This document shows, piece after piece, positions 18,399-25,772 of a DNA stretch of 64,000 nucleotides. Position 1 is the first letter of the stretch. The number at the start of each line of letters is the position of its first letter. The translations under genes were made by a program, and so were the position numbers. The stretch lies in contig NZ_AP017313.1 of NCBI RefSeq assembly GCF_002355435.1, forward strand, positions 4,216,001-4,280,000, in the 5' to 3' direction. The stretch is from Mucilaginibacter gotjawali (GTDB taxonomy: Bacteria; Bacteroidota; Bacteroidia; Sphingobacteriales; Sphingobacteriaceae). Below the pieces are notes generated by a model. That model ran no database searches and was not told where the DNA came from. It was given only the letters and a program-made list of their open reading frames with translations.

Positions 18399-19446
18399 CG
18401 ATTCGACTACCGTTATTATAGCGGCTAAGGCCGCGCATGAGTCTGCTGTACGTTGTCTGCTCGGCAAAAAGCTTCGGGGAACTACTTGTGGGACTGCGGG
18501 ATGTGCGGTCTGTGCAGAGAATATCCAGCAAGTTGTAACTCCTGCCGGAACAGCATTAGCCGCACTGATGACCGCCCCCAGGCTTTCGACCGTCATCTCC
18601 GGCGAGCCTAAAGATCTGTTCATCCTCAGTAACTATTTATGGGCACAGTTGGTGCCAGGATTCAGCTGGAAAGATTTCAAGGATTTCCGTAAGGCCGCAA
18701 GAAAAAAAGCGGGAACGCGTGATGCTGCGGAAATCCTGTTGGTCACAAGATTTGAAGGTGTATACAAGGCTTTCAAATCCGTGTTCGACTATACCGTTTG
18801 GTTCAGCAACAGTGCTGATAAGTTACGTTATGACGCCTATCAGCTCGCTGCCAACCTCGGGCGTAATACCTGCACTTATTGCAACCGGATATATACGCAC
18901 ACCATGAAGGGGAAGGGAAACAACAAGATCATGCGGCCGCAGTTCGATCATTGGTTCTCCAAAAGTAAGCACCCGGCGCTAGCTCTTTCATTCTATAATT
19001 TGATTCCCTGCTGCTCAGTTTGCAACAGTTCCATCAAGGGATCGCTTGATTTTGATCTGAGCACGCATGTACATCCCTATGTAGATAAGGATTGTCTGGA
19101 CAGATTTGCTTACAGCTATCATTATACAAGATCTACTCAATCCTATGCGATTAATATTAATCCGGCATTTAATGACAAAAAGATTTTCCGGACTTACAGC
19201 GATTTTAAGCTAAAGGAAGTATTTAACTCTCATCATGCAGAACTGGCTGATCTCATCAGGATAAAGGAAGCTTATTCTAAAAAATATATTGAAAGACTTA
19301 TGGGGGCCTTTCCCGGAGCAAAGCTAGCCTACAAGGAAGTTTACCGCCTGGCTTTTGGGGTAGAATATGATGAAAGTGACTTCTATAAAAAGCCGCTAAG
19401 CAAATTTAAAAAGGATATCTTAAGGGAGCTTAAGCTTATTAAATAA
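18385..19446 (+). CDS. ptuB: Septu-like HNH endonuclease, copy 1 (PtuB-like)
   Basis: This 353-aa nuclease is the likely effector of the pair, cutting DNA when the ATPase is triggered. The HNH core has a treble-clef pattern: CTYC (C163, C166), FDHWFSKSK (D188-H189), the NLIP helix, then CCSVCNSS (C210, C213) and IKG. The C-terminal PLSKFKKDIL block is shared with the second copy at 36418. Compared with that copy it has an extra N-terminal ~80 residues containing CGTAGCAVC, which could bind another metal. The start overlaps the ATPase, so co-translation is likely. Confidence 0.82.
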   Translation: MLFLDDSTTVIIAAKAAHESAVRCLLGKKLRGTTCGTAGCAVCAENIQQVVTPAGTALAALMTAPRLSTVISGEPKDLFILSNYLWAQLVPGFSWKDFKDFRKAARKKAGTRDAAEILLVTRFEGVYKAFKSVFDYTVWFSNSADKLRYDAYQLAANLGRNTCTYCNRIYTHTMKGKGNNKIMRPQFDHWFSKSKHPALALSFYNLIPCCSVCNSSIKGSLDFDLSTHVHPYVDKDCLDRFAYSYHYTRSTQSYAININPAFNDKKIFRTYSDFKLKEVFNSHHAELADLIRIKEAYSKKYIERLMGAFPGAKLAYKEVYRLAFGVEYDESDFYKKPLSKFKKDILRELKLIK

Positions 19447-19471
19447 ACACATTAAAAAGATAATTAAGTAG

Positions 19472-19616
19472 ATGGAAGATTCTGAAAGCACTGAGATATT
19501 TATTGAAACAAACGGGCAGGGAAAATTTGTGCTGACCGGGGGGGCGGTCATCGTATGAGGAACTGATATCTGATTTCAGCAATGCTTCATTTATCAGGAT
19601 CAGCCCAAAACGTTAA
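19472..19616 (+). pseudogene. Small ORF after ptuB, broken at a run of seven G
   Basis: From ATG 19472 the frame reads EDSESTEIFIETNGQGKFV and then stops soon after a run of seven G near 19540. Removing one G gives a continuous 47-codon frame ending SYEELISDFSNASFIR and stop at 19614-19616, which looks like a genuine small protein. It could be a third component of the Septu-like operon. The break could be a real mutation, phase variation at the homopolymer, or a sequencing error. Confidence 0.4.
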
Positions 19617-19722
19617 TAATTAAATCAAAGTAGAGCTCAAATTAATTATCTGTCGTGAAGTATTTTTTTTATTCAAAAAACAATTTATATTTATATCTCA
19701 AACATCCTAAATTTATACACCA

Positions 19723-19929
19723 ATGAATAATCAGACCCAAACCACTTTAAACAGCGAAATTGTCTCTGTTCAAAATGCATCAAATTCATCTTTGAAATCT
19801 GAAGTTGCCGGTAATCCAGTTATCGAAAGGGCGCTTCGGAGATTAAGGGAAAGCCAAACTAATGATAACCATATGAGTCATTATACTAAACATTCAAGCC
19901 ATGCGGTAAAGCATAGCAGCTCTTGGTAG
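19723..19929 (+). CDS. Putative RiPP precursor peptide with SHxxKHS repeats
   Basis: This 68-aa peptide is probably the substrate of the radical SAM enzyme encoded 64 bp downstream. The leader (1-50) is polar, with a helix-like NPVIERALRRLRESQ that could be the enzyme's recognition element. The C-terminal core is SHYTKHS followed by SHAVKHS and then SSW: two tandem seven-residue SHxxKHS repeats and a terminal Trp. The aromatic or His/Lys spacing could be sites for three-residue cyclophane or similar cross-links, as in FxsB-linked peptides, but the core lacks the FxSxx C-terminus of those. No GG cleavage motif is visible. The region is clearly more AT-rich than its surroundings. Confidence 0.75.
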   Translation: MNNQTQTTLNSEIVSVQNASNSSLKSEVAGNPVIERALRRLRESQTNDNHMSHYTKHSSHAVKHSSSW

Positions 19930-19993
19930 TATTTTCCCGACTATTTAATAACAGGGGATAGTATTAAGTTATTCCTTTAATTGTCTATGATGT

Positions 19994-21157
19994 ATGCAGA
20001 CTTCACTTCGATGGACACCTGATGATTATGATATTATATTGGCTTCAAAGTTTAAAAGACCAATTTATATGTTTATCATCAAAGTTGCTTCTCGATGTAA
20101 TCTTGATTGTTCATACTGTTACGTTTATCAAAGCCCTGATAAATCCTGGCAAACAAAACCCAAGTTTCTTTCAATTGAAACTATTGAACAAATTGCTTAT
20201 CGAATTCATGACCACGTATTTGAACACAATTTAGCTGATGTCAGCATTGTGTTTCATGGCGGAGAACCATTACTGGCCGGAGTGGAAAGGTTTAAAAATT
20301 ATGTCCAAACTCTTACAGCAGTAATAAAATGCCCAATCCAATTCGGAATACAAACAAACGCAATTCTACTTGATATACCCATGATCGACTTTTTCTACGA
20401 GTATAATTTTCGTATCGGGATAAGTTTAGACGGCAATAAGGAATACAATGACCGGCACCGCATTTATCCTAATAAAAGCGGGTCTTATGATGATACGATT
20501 AATGGAATAAAGCTGTTACAATCCTATCCTGACTACAAAAAGATATTTGGAGGCGTTTTGATTGTCGTTCATGTTGAAAACGAGCCTTTGGAAATTTTAA
20601 AGACCTTAGAAGAATTGGGAATTGGCGGTGCGAACTTACTCCTTCCCGATTCTAATTATGAGTCTCCCCCGTTTAGAACAAATGACGATCCCTTAATTTA
20701 TGGGAAATGGCTTTATAAATTTTTTAAACATTGGTTTGATAACTATTCACATATAGAAGTTCCTTATTTTGAAGAAATAATCAATTTAATGTTAGGCGGA
20801 GTATCTTCTTCGGAAGAAATAGGTGCGAAGTCTGTGGATTTTGTTGTTATTGACACAAACGGGGATATTGAGGCTGTCGATACGCTTAAAATGGTGGGCA
20901 GTGAAGCGACATCCTTAAATTTGAATGTTGGCCAAAATTCTCTTAACGAAGCCTTGGAGCACCCGGCTATTTATTCGAGAATGTCTGGCTATCATGCTCT
21001 ATGCGAAAAATGCCGCAATTGCGAGTATCTCAATAATTGTGGCGGTGGATATATACCGCATAGATACAGCGAAGAGAAAGGATTTATTAACCCTTCTGTT
21101 TATTGCGACGATTTAAAATATCTATTTGCTAACATGTATTCTCATATTTTCCAATAG
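19994..21157 (+). CDS. FxsB-like radical SAM/SPASM peptide maturase
   Basis: This 387-aa enzyme likely modifies the precursor by radical chemistry. The radical SAM cluster motif is CNLDCSYC (CX3CX2C) near residue 35, with HGGEPLLAG near 92 for SAM binding. The C-terminal SPASM-type region has CEKCRNC, then CGGG and a late Cys (YCDDLKYLF) for auxiliary iron-sulfur clusters. The KVASRCNLDCSYCYVY context and the HGGEPLLAG block resemble the FxsB family, which forms C-C or C-N cross-links in short aromatic motifs. The order precursor, rSAM, HExxH protein is typical of such clusters in other phyla. The actual reaction is not known. Confidence 0.88.
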   Translation: MQTSLRWTPDDYDIILASKFKRPIYMFIIKVASRCNLDCSYCYVYQSPDKSWQTKPKFLSIETIEQIAYRIHDHVFEHNLADVSIVFHGGEPLLAGVERFKNYVQTLTAVIKCPIQFGIQTNAILLDIPMIDFFYEYNFRIGISLDGNKEYNDRHRIYPNKSGSYDDTINGIKLLQSYPDYKKIFGGVLIVVHVENEPLEILKTLEELGIGGANLLLPDSNYESPPFRTNDDPLIYGKWLYKFFKHWFDNYSHIEVPYFEEIINLMLGGVSSSEEIGAKSVDFVVIDTNGDIEAVDTLKMVGSEATSLNLNVGQNSLNEALEHPAIYSRMSGYHALCEKCRNCEYLNNCGGGYIPHRYSEEKGFINPSVYCDDLKYLFANMYSHIFQ

Positions 21158-21167
21158 AGTTTAAGAA

Positions 21168-22427
21168 ATGTTCAATCAAATTGAGAATATCGGTCAAAAA
21201 TGGGTTAATGAACAATTATCGTTGTTGAATGACACTCAATTACTTCTTCAGGACATTGATATGAACCTTGGAAAGCACCTTCAAAATTTTATTGATTGCC
21301 TTTCTTCTTTAAATAAAAACGATAGGGACTCATTCTGTAAAGACCATGTTTTTCACAACTGGCTAAACAAGATAAAAACCGAGATATTGGGTGCTTATGA
21401 AATTCCAGATTTTCAAATAAATTCTGAACTGTTGTCGGATATTCTTAGCCTATTACATTTTGCCCTGGCAGTATTAACCGAGTCTGAATTGACCTTTAGT
21501 GTAAACAGATCGGTTACTACAAGGTTCTTACTTCCTGTTTCCGGTCTTTTTTTTGATTTTAATTCAATTAGTATCACACAAGAAAAACTTTTTTGTCTCT
21601 ATTTTCCGAAATCAAAATCTATTTTGATTAACAATAAGGAGCATAAATTATCTAATTATCAAAGCTTTGAATCTATAAAAATTGCAGACAGCAATTTTGC
21701 CTTTTTTGCGGACCCAACAGAGGACGAATACACAATTGAATTTGACAACGAGATTGATTTGCCAAAGTGGATTTCCACCCTTAATAAGGCAATGGATATA
21801 CTAAAAACCGACTACTCTTCCTATCAATTGGTAACGAACTTCACTTCTTACTTGGTTCCACTTAAACAAATGGAAATAGTCAAAAATTTAAGCTTTAGTG
21901 TGCGGAATTTACCAAATGTAATATTTAAGAACAACGAATTAACGCCCTATTTAATAGCTGAAACTTTAGTTCATGAATCAGACCATCAGCTTTTTTACTC
22001 TATAGAAAAGTTTGAAAGTTTTTGGTTGTCAGACGTCAAATTACAAAAGCCGATTTTTTTTTCCCCTTGGCGTGATGATCCGCGGCCTCTTGACGGGATA
22101 TTAAGGGGGCTAAGTTCCTTTGCACGAGTTTCGAAATATTATTCAACAGTATTAAAGACATTTGATTTTATGCAGGAAGAAATTGAATTAGTCGGCGCAA
22201 TGCTGTTAACAAGATTAAGGCAGTCTGAAACAGCTTTAAATACAATATTCCAGTCGTGTGAATTATCTTCTTTTGGGAAGCAATACTTATATGAAATTAA
22301 AGAGACATTAGATAATGTAAATGCGGTCACTAAAAATTTCCACCAATACAATCGTTGGAATGGTATCGCAGTAAATTCTATGGAAATCCATAGAAGAAAT
22401 TGGGAGTTAATCAATACGCAGAAATGA
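21168..22427 (+). CDS. HExxH peptide-modifying enzyme (putative beta-hydroxylase family)
   Basis: This 419-aa protein has HESDH at residues 269-273 in the context ETLVHESDHQLF, followed by SPWRDDPRPLDGILRGLSSF, the pattern of the HExxH 'putative peptide modification' family that travels with FxsB-type radical SAM genes. Some members are reported to be 2-oxoglutarate-dependent peptide beta-hydroxylases, not peptidases; I rely on general knowledge for this. It is probably a second tailoring enzyme acting on the precursor. There is no signal peptide. It starts 11 bp after the rSAM gene and overlaps the next gene by ATGA. Confidence 0.8.
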   Translation: MFNQIENIGQKWVNEQLSLLNDTQLLLQDIDMNLGKHLQNFIDCLSSLNKNDRDSFCKDHVFHNWLNKIKTEILGAYEIPDFQINSELLSDILSLLHFALAVLTESELTFSVNRSVTTRFLLPVSGLFFDFNSISITQEKLFCLYFPKSKSILINNKEHKLSNYQSFESIKIADSNFAFFADPTEDEYTIEFDNEIDLPKWISTLNKAMDILKTDYSSYQLVTNFTSYLVPLKQMEIVKNLSFSVRNLPNVIFKNNELTPYLIAETLVHESDHQLFYSIEKFESFWLSDVKLQKPIFFSPWRDDPRPLDGILRGLSSFARVSKYYSTVLKTFDFMQEEIELVGAMLLTRLRQSETALNTIFQSCELSSFGKQYLYEIKETLDNVNAVTKNFHQYNRWNGIAVNSMEIHRRNWELINTQK

Positions 22428-23254
22428 CGCACACATCTTTTAATAACGTACTTTTAGGTGACAAAGTTGAATTGTTTGACCAGCTATGTTGTATCAATAA
22501 TAACACCCCACTAATAATTTCAGAAATTTTCGAAGAAATAAGAAACTATGATTCGTCAATGTTTTCTTTTTGGGAGGAGGCTGGTTTACAGTCTAAAATA
22601 ATTACCTATTTATTGCACTATACAATTCCATTTTATGAACTATTAGAATCCGAAGGAAAAAACAATGTGGGTTTATTGACCACACAATTATTAAGCTGTT
22701 TAGCCTGGAGGACTTTTGATAATTGTATTGACGGGCATGAATCAAATAAAGTAGCTCATTTAAATTCCATTCAAACCTGTATGCATTTAATCGATTATGC
22801 TCAGTTTAAAAATTTGAATAGTACAATTAGCCAAGTCAAAGGCCACTACAATGTGATGTTAGAGCAAGCAATTCAGGAGGCAATTAATCCAATCGAACTT
22901 GACCACATATGGAAACGCTGTTCAATATTTCTATATGCGCCAGAAACGTTTGCCACGTTAAACGAAACTAATATTACTACCTATAAAAATTTTATAAATT
23001 ATACGGGGTTGGCCCACGATTTAACTGATTTAGTCAGCGATATTTCAGGCGGTGCAATTTCACTGCCTATTTTTTGGATGCGTGAAGCAAATGAGTATAA
23101 TTGGATTAATGTGAAAGTAATGAAATCAGTTTATCAGAAGGCAAGGGATTCCGTAAAACACGTTGAAGATTACTTTAGACAAAATGATATTGAACATAAA
23201 TTCCCTATGTTAAATCATTTATTAAAACAGTCATCGTCAATTCTTAACAGTTAA
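22424..23254 (+). CDS. Class I isoprenoid-synthase-like protein of the RiPP cluster
   Basis: This ~276-aa all-helical protein starts at ATG 22424, chosen because it forms the ATGA overlap with the previous stop; a start 24 bp upstream is less likely. It has RTFDNCIDGHES (an Asp-rich segment, D-x4-D) near residue 105 and LAHDLTDLVSDISGG near 205, positions that recall the two metal-binding motifs of class I prenyl or terpene synthases, though neither is canonical. A function could be lipidation or prenyl transfer to the peptide, or a non-catalytic role. The fold call is by motif spacing only. Confidence 0.55.
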   Translation: MTHTSFNNVLLGDKVELFDQLCCINNNTPLIISEIFEEIRNYDSSMFSFWEEAGLQSKIITYLLHYTIPFYELLESEGKNNVGLLTTQLLSCLAWRTFDNCIDGHESNKVAHLNSIQTCMHLIDYAQFKNLNSTISQVKGHYNVMLEQAIQEAINPIELDHIWKRCSIFLYAPETFATLNETNITTYKNFINYTGLAHDLTDLVSDISGGAISLPIFWMREANEYNWINVKVMKSVYQKARDSVKHVEDYFRQNDIEHKFPMLNHLLKQSSSILNS

Positions 23255-23268
23255 TAATTTTATCAAAA

Positions 23269-24335
23269 ATGATAACTCTTGATGATTTTGATGCCAATTT
23301 CGAGGAATTCAGTAGTGTGTTGGAAGCCCATGCATCGTTTCTGAAGGATGTAAAAATACTTTAGAATTACTGTGTGATGCTAATCCTGAGATCTTTAGAA
23401 GGCCTCCAGATGCAAGGCCAAAAAAGGTTGGTAGTATTATTAGAAAACTAAATACAGATAACATTTCGAAAGATAGGCTTTTTGAAGGTTTATGCAATAT
23501 CGAAGATATTGCTGGAGCAAGATTAACTATTGCAACCCAAGACCAATATTGTCTTGCGGAAGAATTGATAAAAAAATCACTCACTACAATAGGTGAGATA
23601 GAGCTAAAAAAAAGATGGCGTAAGGATGAACATGCAAATGGATACTGTGCCGATCATTATATTATTAAAAAACACAGCAATAGGGCAATTAAATGTGAGA
23701 TACAAGTAAGGACCCTTACACACGATCTGTGGGCTGTTTTCACGCATTACGAATCTTATAAATCGAATGAAAGAGTGGAGAATAGTCGTGCAGACGAAAT
23801 AAAAAATTATTCGAGATTAATGGATGTATCTGACTATTATGCGAAATTAATAAAAGATAGAAAAATCCAGGAAGCCAATGAATTTCATAAAAAAAATTCC
23901 CCCGTTGATTCACACAACAATATCTTAACGGTCGACGAGTTACAGGAAATTTTATTTGAGGAAGAGGCAACAATCAGCAAAAGTAAAATTGACGTAATAA
24001 AACTATGTGATCTACTTAGAGGGCTTTCTACTTATCAAATATTTACCTTAAATGATTTAAAAGAAACATTAGGAAATGCCCCTTTTAAATCGGCTTTGTT
24101 GGAGATAATTAGCGAGGTTAATAAAGAAAAAGGGACAGAGCATAAAATGGATATTTTAGATGCATTTCCTATTATTTTTAAATGCAGGAATACGAATAAA
24201 ACAGAATTCAGAAATGGAGATATAACCCGAAGCATGAGAATTATAATTAAAGGGTACGTTTCGGCTTGGAAATTGGAAATGGAAATTAACGATAGAATTG
24301 ATAATATAACTTTTGAAAGAGATGATAGCGAATAA
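23269..24335 (+). pseudogene. RelA/SpoT-domain protein, frameshifted near its start
   Basis: The frame beginning at ATG 23269 reads LDDFDANFEEFSSVLEAHA and stops at 23362-23364. The -1 frame continues the family from about 23349: CKNTLELLCDANPEIF, then GLCNIEDIAGARLTIAT, HANGYCADHYII and CEIQVRTLTHDLWAVFTHYE, the last two being core motifs of the (p)ppGpp synthetase domain. A single missing base near 23349 explains the split. The rest (to 24335) is open with a C-terminal helical region. Family members make alarmone-type nucleotides or act as toxins; in this cluster the role is open. The stop and the next ATG overlap by one base. Confidence 0.72.
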
Positions 24336-25207
24336 TGCACCATTCACAAAAAAAATATTTAGAAGTCCTTTCTGAATCGCATCCTTTAAATACATTCAGA
24401 GAGCTTTGTGATTGTATAGAGTCTAATAAATTGATGCGACTTGAACTATTCCTCGCTGATATTCCAAAGTTTTCTGAATTTACAAAGAAATTCGATTTGG
24501 ACTTTGCTATTAGCGACAAAAGTTTCCAGGTTTTTGCTGATGAAGGTTTGGAGAACTGGTCCAGTTCTATTGCCTACTGTTCAGATGCTGAAAAAACAGC
24601 CATGCGTTTTGTGTATGTTCATAAAAGCAAAGCCGTTTGTGAAACTGCTAAAAAATTTGACGCGTCTGATAATGACGTAAATATTGGTTTATGTCTAAGT
24701 TATCCAAAATGTTGTATTGAAGCTTATAGAGATTGGCAAATAACCAACGAAGAAATTGATCCAATTTCCATTATTGTTGATTCATTTCCTTTCTTGGGCC
24801 AGGTGAACACATATGACTTTCCTAATCCATTCAGCCGCTATTTTAGTGCCGGTTTATTTAGCCATTTTCCATGTTCACTTGCATGTCTTGAAACAACGAA
24901 GATTGCAAAACAATCATTACAGAATTTACAGTTTCATTTTCCTTCTGTCGCTGAAAAAATATTAAAAATGGAAAACTCACTTGTCATTTTTCAAAAAGGA
25001 AGAGGTATTTGCCTCTGGCAGAAATTTGATTTAAATGACAACAGCATAAATTTAGATAAAGATAGCTTTCAAGGACAAGGGCAACTAAAACTAATTTTTG
25101 AAAATGTCGATAAATTTGAAATTTTCGGCAAACTATTGACGTTATTTCCAGAATCATTGGGCGTTTTTAAAGCAAATAGCTGTTTTGTAGGAATATTTAA
25201 ATTGTGA
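24335..25207 (+). CDS. Cysteine-motif protein ending the RiPP-like operon
   Basis: This 290-aa protein is not confidently recognised. It carries two Cys pairs, LSYPKCCIEAY (about residue 125) and FPCSLACLET (about residue 185), which could bind a metal or iron-sulfur cluster. The 'YP-x-CC' context recalls DUF483-type proteins seen near peptide-biosynthesis genes, but I would not name it so firmly. No signal peptide or membrane segment. It is the last co-directional gene of the AT-rich block, overlapping the RelA/SpoT-like frame by one base. Confidence 0.55.
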   Translation: MHHSQKKYLEVLSESHPLNTFRELCDCIESNKLMRLELFLADIPKFSEFTKKFDLDFAISDKSFQVFADEGLENWSSSIAYCSDAEKTAMRFVYVHKSKAVCETAKKFDASDNDVNIGLCLSYPKCCIEAYRDWQITNEEIDPISIIVDSFPFLGQVNTYDFPNPFSRYFSAGLFSHFPCSLACLETTKIAKQSLQNLQFHFPSVAEKILKMENSLVIFQKGRGICLWQKFDLNDNSINLDKDSFQGQGQLKLIFENVDKFEIFGKLLTLFPESLGVFKANSCFVGIFKL

Positions 25208-25772
25208 TTACTGATTTTTAAATGGCAAGACTATTCTCACCGTGGCATTAGGCCAACATCCCGCTCAATTACTATGCTTGTTATATTCTTCGATGGGTAC
25301 TCTAAAAACCTTATCTTGGCGAAACTGGATATTCCGGAAGCTTTGACCAGCCTATTACGTAGGGGATAGACCATTGGGTTGTGTTTGTAATAACAGAAAA
25401 CTAAATTGACGATCAAAGCATTAATATGGTCAAAGTGTCCCGGAATGAACTGAACTTAATTTCAGAATAGGGTGATCAATAGACCCGGAATTTCCACGTA
25501 TACACCTAAAATGACAGCCTGGGGTTTCAGCATGTCGACACTGCAAATGCCGAATTGGGCGTAAAAGCAGAAAGTGCAAAAAAGTCCGGTTAGGTACAGG
25601 ATGGCCCCGTTTTTAATGAGGGCAGCATCATCTGCAGGTAGTAAAAATATTTTGAGAAAATCGGGTTTCCATATTAAAACAAACTAATCAAAACTGCATT
25701 CATTATTGCAAGCGAATTAATACTGTATCCTCGCGCCATGATATTATTATCAGGCCCAAACCAAATCTCCTA
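25208..25772. other. Gene-free stretch with a decayed membrane-protein fragment
   Basis: This 565-bp stretch has no intact gene. On the minus strand, about 25462-25670, an open frame with no start codon reads ALIKNGAILYLTGLFC and then VILGVYVEIPGLLITLF before a stop, like the end of a membrane protein. It is probably a remnant. It separates the RiPP-like operon from a convergent operon. Confidence 0.5.

Noticed and set aside
16275..19446. Retron-associated ATPase/HNH pair
   Set aside because: No reverse transcriptase or msr-msd-like structure is close; the only RT in the window is the group II intron's.
21168..22427. Ordinary secreted zinc peptidase
   Set aside because: HESDH is present but there is no signal peptide, and the flanking pattern and operon fit the peptide-modification family.
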